Of a stretch of 64,000 bases of DNA, positions 41,089 to 50,041 are shown piece by piece (within the stretch, counting starts at the first letter, position 1; each line of letters opens with the position of its first letter). Source of the stretch: Lentzea kentuckyensis (GTDB lineage: Bacteria > Actinomycetota > Actinomycetes > Mycobacteriales > Pseudonocardiaceae); assembly GCF_002150765.1 (NCBI RefSeq), contig NZ_MUYM01000052.1:17115-81114 (forward strand). The letters run 5' to 3'. A model generated the notes under the pieces. The model worked only from the letters and a program-made list of their open reading frames with translations. It was not told the origin of the DNA and ran no database searches. Position numbers and translations under genes: made by a program.

Positions 41089-41412
41089 ATGGGGCTGTTC
41101 GATCGTTTTCGCAGGAAGCCGCGTCCAGGAGTGCTCCGGACCGCCTCCAACCAGGACACGAGCCACCTCGAACAGTGGACGAAGAGCCGGCACGGCGTCG
41201 AGGCCTATGTGGAGCCGAAGACGACGGTGACCGAAACCACTGTGGTTCTCGTCGCTCACGACGGCGAGTGGACCCGCCGCCGAGTCGCCTCCCCGGACGC
41301 CGCGCGTTCGTTCGCCCGCAAACTCGGCATGCCGATCTACGACGCCGGCATCGTCGGCTACCCGAAGCGCATGCGCGACTACACCGCGCGCAAAAAGGCC
41401 TCAGGCGACTAG
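41089..41412 (+). CDS. Conserved actinobacterial protein, function unknown
   Basis: 107 residues; AGGAGGTG precedes ATG 41089. Basic N-terminus MGLFDRFRRKPRPG, then TTVVLVAHDGEWTRRRV and ARSFARKLGMPIYDAGIVGYP. Proteins of this type recur beside lpd/sucB in actinobacteria. No catalytic motif or membrane segment is visible. It is divergent from lpdA across a 179-base gap that must contain both promoters. Confidence 0.8.
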   Translation: MGLFDRFRRKPRPGVLRTASNQDTSHLEQWTKSRHGVEAYVEPKTTVTETTVVLVAHDGEWTRRRVASPDAARSFARKLGMPIYDAGIVGYPKRMRDYTARKKASGD

Positions 41413-41434
41413 ACGCGATCTCTGGGCGCGATCT

Positions 41435-41899
41435 CTAAACGTTCACCGTCGGCTCGTGCCGCACGGGAAAATTGACGCTCGCCGCGATGAAGCACATCGA
41501 GTGAGCTTTCTCGTGCAACGCCTGCGCGGTCTCTTTCGTGTCCGGATCGGCGACCGTGACGACGGGGTTGAGCACCACCTCGGTGAACCGCCCGGACCCG
41601 TCCGGGTGCTCGGCCATCGTGCCGCTGGCGTGATCGCGGTAGCCGGTGACGACGACGCCGTTCACCGACGCCAGGTGCAGGTACCAGAGCATGTGGCACT
41701 GCGACAGCGACGCGACGAGCAACTCCTCGGGGTTGTACCGGCTCCGGTCACCCCGGAACGACGGGTCCGACGACCCGAGGATCGTCTCCTTGCCCGCGGC
41801 CAGCACCTCGTGCGCGCGCTCATAAGCCTTGTATCCGGAAGTCCCGTTCCCGGTGTTCCCGGTCCAGACGACGTCCACTTCGTACTGATGCGTCCCCAT
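41435..41899 (-). CDS. OsmC-family peroxiredoxin-like protein
   Basis: 154 residues. The two redox cysteines of OsmC/Ohr proteins are in SLSQCHMLWYLHLAS and KAHSMCFIAASVN; the N-terminal strand-rich half and RYNPEELLVA match. The family reduces organic hydroperoxides with lipoylated or thiol partners, which fits placement near lipoate-dependent genes. It is convergent with the 41089 gene, 22 bases away. Confidence 0.9.
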   Translation of the reverse strand: MGTHQYEVDVVWTGNTGNGTSGYKAYERAHEVLAAGKETILGSSDPSFRGDRSRYNPEELLVASLSQCHMLWYLHLASVNGVVVTGYRDHASGTMAEHPDGSGRFTEVVLNPVVTVADPDTKETAQALHEKAHSMCFIAASVNFPVRHEPTVNV

Positions 41900-41988
41900 G
41901 TGGAAATACTCCTCTGGCGAAGCCCTCCGACCTAGCCTCGCGACACGAGCATCTTCTTTCAGTCGCGCCCGTCCGTGCCCATCCCAAC

Positions 41989-41999
41989 CGATATATCAG
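41989..41999. repeat. GATATATC-family motif
   Basis: CGATATATCAG in the 272-base gap upstream of the OsmC gene. Confidence 0.6.
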
Positions 42000-42027
42000 T
42001 TCCGCACCCACCCTGACCTGTACCTTA

Positions 42028-42067
42028 GCAATGAGTCTTTGGACGTCGACCGCAAACGACTCGTTGC
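42028..42067. promoter_or_regulatory. Imperfect inverted repeat in the OsmC-pepA gap
   Basis: GCAATGAGTC and GACTCGTTGC (9 of 10 pairs) separated by 20 bases that themselves hold TTTG/CAAA and a GTCGAC centre. It may be a hairpin or an operator upstream of the OsmC gene. The rest of the 41900-42171 gap holds the AT-rich motif and the pepA terminator. Confidence 0.4.
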
Positions 42068-42120
42068 AAAGGTGCTCGGGAAATGATTTCACGGGCGTCC
42101 GCGAGCGTTTGTGAGAAAAC

Positions 42121-42160
42121 AAAACGGGCGGAGGCCCGAAGGTCTCCGCCCGCTTTTGGG
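42121..42160 (-). terminator. Rho-independent terminator of pepA
   Basis: GGGCGGAG stem with complement CTCCGCCC around a 10-base loop; on the minus strand it is followed by a T-rich tract (GTTTTGTTTTC). Confidence 0.88.
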
Positions 42161-42171
42161 AACAGGTGGAC

Positions 42172-43656
42172 TCAGCCGTTGGCGGCGATGTCCGCCAGCA
42201 CGGCCGCGATGGTCCGCACCGGAACGCCGGTGCCGCCCTTCGCGGTGTACCCGTACGCGCCACCCGTGTGGTACGCCGGGCCCGCGATGTCGATGTGCGC
42301 CCACTGGACGCCCTCGGCGACGAACTCGCGCAGGAACAGGCCCGCCGCGAGCATGCCGCCCCAGCGGTGGCCCGTGACGTTCGCCAGGTCGGCCAGGCGC
42401 GAGTCGAGGTCCGCGCGCAGCTCCTCGGGCAGCGGCATCGGCCACGCCGACTCGCCGACCGCGGTGCCGATGGCGGCCACGCGGTCACGGAACTCCTCGG
42501 AGCCCATGACGCCCGAGGTGCGCTTGCCCAGGGCCACGACCTGCGCGCCGGTGAGGGTCGCGGTCTCGATCAGGTAGTCCGGGCCGTCCTCGCACGCGCG
42601 CACGATGGCGTCGGACAGGATCAGGCGGCCCTCGGCGTCGGTGTTGAGCACCTCGACGGTCTTGCCGCCGTACATGGTCAGCACGTCGCCGGGGCGGTAC
42701 GCGTCACCCGACGGCATGTTCTCCGCCATCGGGATCGACGCGATGATCTCCAGCGGGTACTTGAGCTTCGCGGCCAGCACCATCGTGGCGACGATCGCGG
42801 CGGCGCCCGACATGTCCGAGGTCATCTCGTCCATGCCAGCGGCCGGCTTGATCGAGATGCCGCCGGTGTCGAACGTGATGCCCTTGCCGACGAGCGCGAC
42901 CTTCTTGGTGGCCTTGGCGCCCTTGTAGGAGATGCGCACGAGGCGCGGCTGGCGGGTCGAACCGCCGCCGACGCCCAGGATGCCGCCGAAGCCCTGCTTC
43001 TTGAGCGCCTTCTCGTCGAGCACCTCGACGTCGAGACCCGCGGCCGTGGCCAGCTTCGCGGCGCGGTCGGCGAACGAGCCGGGGTAGAGGTCGTTCGGCG
43101 GCGTGTTGATGAAGTCACGCGCGATGGCGACGGCCTCGGCGATCGCGACGGCGGCCTTCAGCGCGGCCTTGTTCTCCTTGGTGCCGGCCGCGATCAGGTC
43201 GACCTTCGCGACCGGGCCCTCGCCCTTGTCGGACTTGTACTCGGTGAACGTGTAGGCGCCCAGCAGGGTGCCCTCGGCCGCGGCGGCCACGTGCAGCGAG
43301 GCCAGCGTGTTCAGCGCGCGCTTCTTGCCGGCCAGCGCGCGGGCGGCGACACCGGACGCGCGGCGCACCTGCTCCTCGCCTGCGGACTTGCCGAGACCGA
43401 CGGCCAGCACCAGCGGGGCGGCGAGCTTGCCGAACGTCGGGACCTTCACCAGTTCGTCGGCCTTGCCGGACGCGCGCAGGGTGCCGAGCACCTCGAGCAG
43501 CGCGCCGTCGAACGCGGCGTTGACAGCTTCGGCGCCGGGCGCGAGCTCCAGACCGTCCGCACCCTGCAGGGTTCCCACGACGACTGCGTCAGCGGCGGTG
43601 GTGCTCAGGTCACCTTCGGTGAGGGCCAGCTTCGGGGCTGTCACGTGCTGCTCCAT
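42172..43656 (-). CDS. pepA: Leucyl aminopeptidase (M17)
   Basis: 494 residues. The M17 signature NTDAEGRL occurs in VEVLNTDAEGRLILSDA; metal ligands are in LVGKGITFDTGGISIKP and MTSDMSGAA. The N-terminal macro-like domain is present. It removes N-terminal residues from peptides in the cytoplasm. M. tuberculosis pepB occupies the same syntenic place. It is divergent from the APC permease gene. Confidence 0.95.
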   Translation of the reverse strand: MEQHVTAPKLALTEGDLSTTAADAVVVGTLQGADGLELAPGAEAVNAAFDGALLEVLGTLRASGKADELVKVPTFGKLAAPLVLAVGLGKSAGEEQVRRASGVAARALAGKKRALNTLASLHVAAAAEGTLLGAYTFTEYKSDKGEGPVAKVDLIAAGTKENKAALKAAVAIAEAVAIARDFINTPPNDLYPGSFADRAAKLATAAGLDVEVLDEKALKKQGFGGILGVGGGSTRQPRLVRISYKGAKATKKVALVGKGITFDTGGISIKPAAGMDEMTSDMSGAAAIVATMVLAAKLKYPLEIIASIPMAENMPSGDAYRPGDVLTMYGGKTVEVLNTDAEGRLILSDAIVRACEDGPDYLIETATLTGAQVVALGKRTSGVMGSEEFRDRVAAIGTAVGESAWPMPLPEELRADLDSRLADLANVTGHRWGGMLAAGLFLREFVAEGVQWAHIDIAGPAYHTGGAYGYTAKGGTGVPVRTIAAVLADIAANG

Positions 43657-43846
43657 GGTTGTGCGTGGTAGGGGTGCTCGGAATCGTGACCCATGCTAAA
43701 GGTCGGGCAGTCCCACTAATGCCCAGGCCCGCCACGTTCGCCGCAATCCGTGACGTTGACAGTTGCTCACGGTGGCGGTTCGCCCATTTCGCGCATCAGT
43801 CGACCGGGTGGTTACGGCCGGATGCCGCATCTGCGACTGTGTACCG

Positions 43847-45082
43847 GTGACCCACACGCCTCGCGAGATCGTTGCCACGATCGCGCTCGGTCTTCCCGCG
43901 GTGCTCGGTGCGGGGGTCTTCGCCGGATTCGCCCCTGCCGCAAGCCTTGCGGGCTGGTGGGTGCTCCCTGCGCTGGCCCTGTCCGCGTTCGCCGCGTTGT
44001 GCTCGGCCTTCTCGACCGCTGACCAGTCGCGGGCCTACCCGGATGTCGGCGGCGGTTACGGATACGTACGCGCACAGCTCGGTGTGTGGCCCGCCCGGAT
44101 GACGGCGAGTGCCCACCTCCTCGGCAGGGCGGCGATGGCGGCGGCCGTGGCGTCGATGTTCGGCGCGTACGTCGTGCCGGACCAGCCGACGGTCGGCGCT
44201 CTCGCCCTCGTCGTCGCGACGGCGGTGCTCGGCGCGGCCGGGTTCCGCTTCAGCACGGGCGTCAGTGTGCTGGTGTCGCTGGTGGTTCTCGGTGTGCTGG
44301 CTCTCGTGGTGGCGTCGAGCTTCTCGATCGAGCCGGTGCCGTCGGCGGGCGAGACCGGCACTGTCAACGAACTCGTCGGCGTCGCGGGCCTGATGTTCAT
44401 GGCGTTCGCGGGTTTCGAGCGCATCACGGCCCCGCACCGCGGTGAGCGGCACCACTCGCCGGCCGTGCTCAGGGTCGCGATTCCAGTCCTCATCGGACTG
44501 TCCTTCGTGGTCTGTCTGGCCGTCGGCGCCGGTCTGCTGCGACAGCTCGGCAGCGCGCGCCTCGCGTTGTCGCCCGCGCCGTTGCGCGACGCGCTCGTCG
44601 CCGCGGACGCGTCCGCGTTGGTGCCGCTCGTGCAGATCGCCGCGGCCGTGGCCGGTGTCGCCGCACTGCACTTCGTACTCGCGTCCGCACACCGCACGCT
44701 CACCGGTCTCGCCGAGGACGGCGACCTGCCGACGCGCCTCAAGCCCGGTGTGCTTTCCCTCGTCGTAGTCGTCGCCAGCGCTCTCGCGGTGCTCCTCGTG
44801 CCGATGGCGACCGCACTGGGCGTGGCGGCGTGCGGGACGTTGTTCTACTACGCCTTCACGAACGCGTCGGCGCGAGTCCTGCTGCAGAACGACCGCACAT
44901 GGCCCATGCGCACGGCCTGTCTCGGACTGGGGCTCTCGGTACTGCTCGCGATGAGCATGCCGGTGCCCGCACTGCTCATCTCTCTCGCAGGGCTGGGCGC
45001 CGGCACCGGACTCATCAGCCTGACAGCGTTACTGAGAGGAAAACGAGCAGCGTCACGCCAACGCACACCGCAAGGCCGATGA
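43847..45082 (+). CDS. APC-family amino acid/polyamine permease
   Basis: 411 residues from GTG 43847; longer in-frame starts exist from 43763, but the extension is not membrane-like. About 11-12 membrane helices, with the APC signature in helix 1 (ALGLPAVLGAGVFAGFAPA) and GGGYGYVRAQLG in helix 3. It has no clear ribosome site, so it may be leaderless. The substrate is likely an amino acid. Its end overlaps the convergent small membrane gene by 68 bases. Confidence 0.82.
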   Translation: MTHTPREIVATIALGLPAVLGAGVFAGFAPAASLAGWWVLPALALSAFAALCSAFSTADQSRAYPDVGGGYGYVRAQLGVWPARMTASAHLLGRAAMAAAVASMFGAYVVPDQPTVGALALVVATAVLGAAGFRFSTGVSVLVSLVVLGVLALVVASSFSIEPVPSAGETGTVNELVGVAGLMFMAFAGFERITAPHRGERHHSPAVLRVAIPVLIGLSFVVCLAVGAGLLRQLGSARLALSPAPLRDALVAADASALVPLVQIAAAVAGVAALHFVLASAHRTLTGLAEDGDLPTRLKPGVLSLVVVVASALAVLLVPMATALGVAACGTLFYYAFTNASARVLLQNDRTWPMRTACLGLGLSVLLAMSMPVPALLISLAGLGAGTGLISLTALLRGKRAASRQRTPQGR

Positions 45083-45290
45083 TGCGGCCGTTGGTGGACT
45101 CGCTGTCGTTGGTGAGCGCACGGTAGACGACCAGGAAGATCGCGGCGGCGAACACGGCGCCCACCACACCGCCGACGCCGCCGAGCACCCAGCCGTCCAT
45201 CAGGGTCATGCCGGTGCCCAGCACGAGCAACGCGGCCTGCAACACGGTGCGGACGTCCGCACCCCTCGAAGATCTTTCCGCATCGGTCAT
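45015..45290 (-). CDS. Small membrane protein of unknown function
   Basis: 91 residues from ATG 45290, with three predicted membrane helices (VLQAALLVLGTGMTLMDGWV; GGVVGAVFAAAIFLVVYRAL; IIGLAVCVGVTLLVFLSVTL). No recognisable motif. The 3' end overlaps the APC permease gene head-on by 68 bases. A longer start at 45362 gives a basic extension and is less likely. Confidence 0.65.
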   Translation of the reverse strand: MTDAERSSRGADVRTVLQAALLVLGTGMTLMDGWVLGGVGGVVGAVFAAAIFLVVYRALTNDSESTNGRIIGLAVCVGVTLLVFLSVTLSG

Positions 45291-45382
45291 GGGCGGGCAC
45301 TCTATCGAGCCTGAGTTAGTAGGACGTCCGAGTTTTGGGAAGACGATTTTCCGTATCCCCACCAGCGGGTTACCGTGCTCAC

Positions 45383-46474
45383 ATGACGAGCGCGTTGCCT
45401 TTCACCCGGACTCCCCACCCGCACCCGGCGACCCCGGAGCGCGTAGCGGAGGTACTTGCCAAGCCGGGCTTCGGGCAGCACTTCACCGACCACATGGTGA
45501 CGATCCGCTGGAACCGCGAGAAGGGCTGGCACGACGCTGAAGTCGGCCCGTACTCCACCCTCGCACTGGACCCCGCGGCAATGGTGCTGCACTACGGCCA
45601 GGCGATCTTCGAAGGGCTCAAGGCCTACCGGCAGCCCGACGGTTCGATCGCGTCCTTCCGCCCTGAGGCCAACGCCGAGCGCTTCCGCGCCTCGGCCCGC
45701 CGCATGGCGATGCCCGAACTTCCCGACGACCTCTTCCTGGAGTCCGTCCGGCAGATCCTCGCGGTCGACGACCGCTGGGTGCCGTCGGCCGAGGAGGAGT
45801 CCCTCTACCTGCGGCCGTTCATGATCTCCACGGAGAAGGGCCTCGGCGTGCGACCCGCGTCCGAGTACCTGTTCGTGCTGATCGCCTCACCCGCCGGCTC
45901 CTACTTCGCGGGCGGTGTCCGCCCGGTGAGCGTGTGGCTCTCGACCGAGTACGTCCGCGCGGCCCCCGGTGGCACCGGCGCGGCCAAGTTCGCCGGCAAC
46001 TACGCCGCGTCCCTCGTGGCGCAGGCGCAGGCCGCGGAGAAGGGTTGCGACCAGGTCGTCTGGCTCGACGCGGTGGAACGCCGCTGGGTCGAGGAGATGG
46101 GCGGGATGAACCTGTTCTTCGTCTTCGGCGACAAGGTCGTCACCCCGGAGCTGACCGGCACGTTGCTGCCGGGCATCACCCGCAGTTCGTTGCTGCAGCT
46201 GGCAAGCGACCTCGGACTGTCCGTCGAGGAGCGTCGCATCTCGACCGAGGAGTGGGAGAAGGCCAACGCCTCCGGTGAGCTCACCGAGGTCTTCGCCTGT
46301 GGCACGGCCGCGGTCATCACGCCGGTCGGCCACGTCAAGCACGCCGGTGGCGAGTTCGACGTCGCCGACGGCGGCCCCGGCTCGGTGACGATGAAGCTGC
46401 GCGAGCGCCTGACCGGCCTCCAGCACGGCCACGTCGCCGACACCCACGGCTGGATGACGGTGCTCCACTCGTAG
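45383..46474 (+). CDS. ilvE: Branched-chain amino acid aminotransferase
   Basis: 363 residues from ATG 45383. Class IV PLP fold; the PLP lysine is in GTGAAKFAGNYAASL, and EEMGGMNLFFV and GTLLPGITRSSLLQLA are family blocks. It catalyses the last step of Leu, Ile and Val synthesis. It is the usual neighbour of cobS in actinobacteria, here convergent with a 10-base gap. Confidence 0.95.
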   Translation: MTSALPFTRTPHPHPATPERVAEVLAKPGFGQHFTDHMVTIRWNREKGWHDAEVGPYSTLALDPAAMVLHYGQAIFEGLKAYRQPDGSIASFRPEANAERFRASARRMAMPELPDDLFLESVRQILAVDDRWVPSAEEESLYLRPFMISTEKGLGVRPASEYLFVLIASPAGSYFAGGVRPVSVWLSTEYVRAAPGGTGAAKFAGNYAASLVAQAQAAEKGCDQVVWLDAVERRWVEEMGGMNLFFVFGDKVVTPELTGTLLPGITRSSLLQLASDLGLSVEERRISTEEWEKANASGELTEVFACGTAAVITPVGHVKHAGGEFDVADGGPGSVTMKLRERLTGLQHGHVADTHGWMTVLHS

Positions 46475-46484
46475 GCCTTCGCTC

Positions 46485-47186
46485 CTAAGCGATCACCAGC
46501 ACGGCCAGAAGCGCGATTTCGGCGGCAGCACCGAGCACATCACCGGTGATGCCGCCGAAACGCTTTCCGGTGTGCTTCACCAGCAACCACACGAGCGCGC
46601 CCGCGACGACGACGCCGACGACAGCGCGTATACCGAGCGCATAACCTGCGGCGGCGAGCACCATCCACGTGCCGGCGACCAGCATTGGATGCTGTGTACC
46701 GGCTACCAGCGCCCCGAGCCCTTCAGGCCGTGCGGCGGGCACATTTCGCATACAGCAGACACCGAACGCGGCCCTGCTCGTCGCGAACGCGAGCACGACG
46801 ACACCCCAGTGGGCCTGGGGGAGAGCGGCGGCCTGCGCCCCCAGCACGACGATCAGCGTGACGACACCGAACGGCCCGGCCCCGCCGTCCTTCATGACCT
46901 GAAGCGCGCGCTCCGGCGGCCCGTAACACCCCAGACCGTCTGCAGTATCCGCAAGACCGTCCAAGTGCATACCGCGTGTGGCCAGCGCGACGACGCCGAC
47001 GGCCAGGAACCCGGCTACTGGCGCCGATATATCGCATACGGCCAACAACTTGAGCACGCCGACGACGAACGTGCCCAGCAGAACGCCGACAATCGGCGTG
47101 TATGCAATGGCCCGTCCCGCCGCCTTGCGGTCGACATGGTCGACGCGCAGCGGCAGGACGGTCAGCCAGGAGAACGCCAGCTTCAT
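46485..47186 (-). CDS. cobS: Adenosylcobinamide-GDP ribazoletransferase
   Basis: 233 residues, about 6-7 membrane helices. CobS signatures TRGMHLDGLADTADGLG and FGGITGDVLGAAAE are intact. It joins alpha-ribazole to adenosylcobinamide-GDP at the membrane, the end of cobalamin synthesis. It starts in an ATGA overlap with cobT. An AT-rich GATATATC motif is read in its coding sequence as V-C-D-I-S. Confidence 0.95.
   Translation of the reverse strand: MKLAFSWLTVLPLRVDHVDRKAAGRAIAYTPIVGVLLGTFVVGVLKLLAVCDISAPVAGFLAVGVVALATRGMHLDGLADTADGLGCYGPPERALQVMKDGGAGPFGVVTLIVVLGAQAAALPQAHWGVVVLAFATSRAAFGVCCMRNVPAARPEGLGALVAGTQHPMLVAGTWMVLAAAGYALGIRAVVGVVVAGALVWLLVKHTGKRFGGITGDVLGAAAEIALLAVLVIA
47025..47039. 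repeat. GATATATC-family motif inside cobS
   Basis: CGATATATCGCATAC, read on the minus strand as C-D-I-S with the rare ATA codon. Confidence 0.7.
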
Positions 47187-48226
47187 TCTTTGTTCGTGAC
47201 GCCTGCGCTGTCGAAGGTCGCCATCTCGGCGAGCACCTTCACCGCGGAGATCAGCAACGGCAGCGCCGCCACCGCTCCGGAGCCCTCACCGAGCCGCATC
47301 TCGAACTCCAGCAGCGGCGTCAGGTTCAGGTGCCCGAGCGCGATCGCGTGCGCGGGCTCGGCGGACTGGTGTCCGGCCACCCACCACTCGCGCGCACCCG
47401 GCGCCAGCTCCTCGGCGACGACCGCGGCCGCACCGACGACGACGCCGTCGAGCACCACCGGAGTCCGTCGCACGGCGGCCTGCGCCACGAACCCGGCCAT
47501 CGCCGCCAGGTCCGCGCCACCGGCCGTGGCCAGCAGCGCGACCGGGTCGCTGATCACCAGGCGGGCCCGGCGCAGGGCGTCGCGGATCGCCGCCGTCTTG
47601 CGCATCCACGCCTGGTCGTCGATGCCCGTGCCGCGGCCGACGACCGCGACCGGCTCCGAGCCGGTCAGCGACGCGATCAGCACGGCGGCCGGCGTCGTGT
47701 TGCCGATGCCCATGTCGCCGGCGACGAGCACGTCGGCGCCCGCGTCGACCTCCTCGTCGGCGATGGCGCGGCCCGCGGCGATCGCGAGCTCGCACTGCTC
47801 ACGGGTGAGCGCGTCCTCGCGGTCGATCGACCCGGACGAGCGCCGCACCTTGTGCGCGCTGACCGCTGCCGGGGTGTCCGCGTCCACCGCCATGTCGACC
47901 ACGCGCACCGTGGCGCCCGCGACCTGGGCGAGCACGTTCACCGCGGCGCCGCCGGTGAGGAAGTTCGCGACCATCTGGCCGGTCACCTCGCTCGGGTACG
48001 CCGAGACGCCCTGCGCGGTGACACCGTGGTCACCCGCGAACACGACGACGCGAGGCCGCACGAACGGCTTCGGCGGCACGACGCCCTGGCACGCCGCGAT
48101 CCAGTTGCCCAGCTCCTCGAGCCGTCCGAGTGAGCCGACCGGCTTGGTCAGCACCGCGTGCCGGGCCTCGGCCTCGCGCAGAACGGTCTCGTCCGGCGGC
48201 TCCACCGGCGGGAACTCGGTGCTCAC
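47183..48226 (-). CDS. cobT: Nicotinate-nucleotide-dimethylbenzimidazole phosphoribosyltransferase
   Basis: 347 residues. RPRVVVFAGDHGVTAQGVSAY and DMGIGNTTPAAVL are CobT hallmarks, and the catalytic glutamate is near the C-terminus (PLLEFEMRLGEGSGA). It makes alpha-ribazole phosphate for CobS. It forms an operon with cobU upstream (9-base gap) and cobS downstream (overlap). Confidence 0.95.
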   Translation of the reverse strand: MSTEFPPVEPPDETVLREAEARHAVLTKPVGSLGRLEELGNWIAACQGVVPPKPFVRPRVVVFAGDHGVTAQGVSAYPSEVTGQMVANFLTGGAAVNVLAQVAGATVRVVDMAVDADTPAAVSAHKVRRSSGSIDREDALTREQCELAIAAGRAIADEEVDAGADVLVAGDMGIGNTTPAAVLIASLTGSEPVAVVGRGTGIDDQAWMRKTAAIRDALRRARLVISDPVALLATAGGADLAAMAGFVAQAAVRRTPVVLDGVVVGAAAVVAEELAPGAREWWVAGHQSAEPAHAIALGHLNLTPLLEFEMRLGEGSGAVAALPLLISAVKVLAEMATFDSAGVTNKE

Positions 48227-48235
48227 GGTTGCTCC

Positions 48236-48775
48236 TTAGCGCAGCTTCAACGGGATGCCCGCGACGAGGAGCGTCACCTCGTCGCACACCTCGGCGACGC
48301 GCGCGTTGAGCGCACCGAGGTGATCGCGGAAGAGTCTGCCTGAGCGCGTCGACGGAATGACGCCGAGGCCGACCTCCGCGCTCACCAGCACCAGTCGCGT
48401 CCGGCACGTGGCGACCGAGCGCACGAGTTCGTCGACATCGCTCTCCACCGCGTCGGTGCCGTGACCTTCCCAGGCCTCGGCGTCGTCCAGCACGCCGACC
48501 AGCCACGTCGACAGGTCGTCCACCAGGATCGGCGGGTCCTCGTACTGCGTCGCGGTGAGCAACGCCGGCAGATCGGACGGCGCCGACGCCTCGACCGTGT
48601 GCCAAGTGGACGGACGGCGCGCGACGTGCAGCGCGATGCGTGCGTCCCAGTCCGGGTCGTCGGGGTATCTGCGCGCGGTTGCGACGTAAGTCACGGTCGG
48701 GTCGGTGAGCAGGCCTTCCGCGTGCGCTGACTTGCCTGAACGCGCTCCGCCGAGCACCAGAGTCCTAGATGACAA
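48236..48775 (-). CDS. cobU: Bifunctional adenosylcobinamide kinase/guanylyltransferase
   Basis: 179 residues. P-loop TLVLGGARSGKSAHAE at the N-terminus, YVATARRYPDDPDWDARI with the family Tyr-Ala-Thr-Ala motif and the HxxRRPxxW segment (HVARRPSTWHTVEA). It phosphorylates and guanylates adenosylcobinamide for CobS. It is the first gene of cobUTS; only 17 bases separate it from the divergent small gene, so there is no room for a cobalamin riboswitch. Confidence 0.95.
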   Translation of the reverse strand: MSSRTLVLGGARSGKSAHAEGLLTDPTVTYVATARRYPDDPDWDARIALHVARRPSTWHTVEASAPSDLPALLTATQYEDPPILVDDLSTWLVGVLDDAEAWEGHGTDAVESDVDELVRSVATCRTRLVLVSAEVGLGVIPSTRSGRLFRDHLGALNARVAEVCDEVTLLVAGIPLKLR

Positions 48776-48792
48776 GAGTTAGCCTTCGTCCC

Positions 48793-48993
48793 ATGGAGTT
48801 CCGCTGGCGCTACCAGGATGCACAGGGACGCGACGTCGCGGGCCCGGATGTGATGTTCGCGGACCAGACCGAGGCCGAGGAGTGGTTCAGCGCCGGCTGG
48901 CGTGACCTGCTCGACGCCGGGGTCGAACAGGTCACGCTGCTGCGCTCGGAATCCGAGGTGTACGGCCCGATGAGCCTCCACCCAGTCCTTTAA
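48793..48993 (+). CDS. Conserved small protein, function unknown
   Basis: 66 residues from ATG 48793. MEFRWRYQDAQGRDVAGPDV, then FADQTEAEEWFSAGWRDLLD and VEQVTLLRSESEVYGPM, a pattern common in small actinobacterial conserved proteins of unknown role. Its stop codon lies inside the first copy of a 16-bp tandem duplication. Confidence 0.75.
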   Translation: MEFRWRYQDAQGRDVAGPDVMFADQTEAEEWFSAGWRDLLDAGVEQVTLLRSESEVYGPMSLHPVL

Positions 48994-49017
48994 GAGCAGG
49001 GTCCTTTAAGAGCAGGG
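48986..49017. repeat. 16-bp perfect tandem duplication at a stop codon
   Basis: TCCTTTAAGAGCAGGG twice in direct succession; the first copy contains the TAA stop of the preceding gene. Confidence 0.95.
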
Positions 49018-49021
49018 CGAA

Positions 49022-50008
49022 CTAACCCTGGGCGGTGAGCCTCGGGTCGTCGGTGATGACGCCCTCGAGGACGTTGTCGATCTGCTTGAGCACGTCGTCG
49101 TCGAGCTCGATGTCGATCGCCTTGACGTTCTCGTGGACCTGCTCCGGACGCGACGCGCCGATGATCGCGGACGCGACGTTCGGGTTCTTGAGCACCCACG
49201 CGACCGCGAGCTGCGCCATGGTGACGCCCGCTTCCTCGGCGATCGGCCTGAGCTGCTGCACGGCGTTGAGCACGTCGTCCCGCATCCAGCGCGAGATCAT
49301 CTGCGAGCCGCGCGCGTCGGCCAGGCGCGAGCCCTCCGGCACGTCGGCGCCCGGCAGGTACTTGCCGGTCAGGATGCCCTGTGCGACGGGGGAGAAGACG
49401 ATCTGGCTGAGGCCCTCGCGCTCGCAGGCAGGGATGACCTGCGGCTCGATGACGCGCCACAGCATCGAGTACTGCGGCTGGTGCGACACGAACGGGATCT
49501 GCAGCTCACGGGCCAGCGCGGCACCGCGGGTGATCTGCTCGGCGGTCCACTCGGAGACGCCGACGTAGAGGACCTTGCCCTGGCGGACGAGGTCGGCGAA
49601 CGCCAGCATCGTCTCTTCCAGCGGAACGCTGTAGTCGTACCGGTGAGCCTGGTAGAGGTCGACGTAGTCGGTCTGCAGGCGCTTCAGCGAAGCGTTGGCC
49701 GACTCCATGACGTGCTTGCGACCCAGCCCGCGGTCGTTGGGACCGCCGGGGCCGGTCGGCCAGTAGACCTTGGTCAGGATCTCCAGCGACTCGCGCCGCT
49801 CACCCTTGAGCGCCCTGCCGAGCACCGACTCCGCGGCGGTGTTGGCGTAGACATCGGCGGTGTCGAAGGTGGTGATCCCCGACTCGAGCGCTGCCTTCAC
49901 ACAGGCGTGCGCCTGCTCTTCCTCGACCTGGGAGCCGTGGGTGAGCCAGTTGCCGTACGAGATCTCGCTGATGGACAGGCCGCTGCGGCCGAGTCGACGG
50001 AACTTCAT
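49022..50008 (-). CDS. Aldo/keto reductase
   Basis: 328 residues. The AKR fold is shown by the N-terminus MKFRRLGRSGLSISEISYGN, catalytic Asp/Tyr in FDTADVYANTAAES, Lys in EILTKVYWP, and His in YDLYQAHRYD-like spacing (VDLYQAHRYD). It resembles Kv-beta-type (AKR6/YghZ-like) reductases that reduce aldehydes with NADPH. It is convergent with the small gene at 48793. Substrate unknown. Confidence 0.92.
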   Translation of the reverse strand: MKFRRLGRSGLSISEISYGNWLTHGSQVEEEQAHACVKAALESGITTFDTADVYANTAAESVLGRALKGERRESLEILTKVYWPTGPGGPNDRGLGRKHVMESANASLKRLQTDYVDLYQAHRYDYSVPLEETMLAFADLVRQGKVLYVGVSEWTAEQITRGAALARELQIPFVSHQPQYSMLWRVIEPQVIPACEREGLSQIVFSPVAQGILTGKYLPGADVPEGSRLADARGSQMISRWMRDDVLNAVQQLRPIAEEAGVTMAQLAVAWVLKNPNVASAIIGASRPEQVHENVKAIDIELDDDVLKQIDNVLEGVITDDPRLTAQG

Positions 50009-50041
50009 ACATCGGAGCTTAAACCGAAATCGTTCGTACTG

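Noticed and set aside
48776..48792. Cobalamin riboswitch ahead of cobUTS
   Set aside because: Only 17 bases separate cobU from the divergent gene, too short for the aptamer, and no B12-box is visible.
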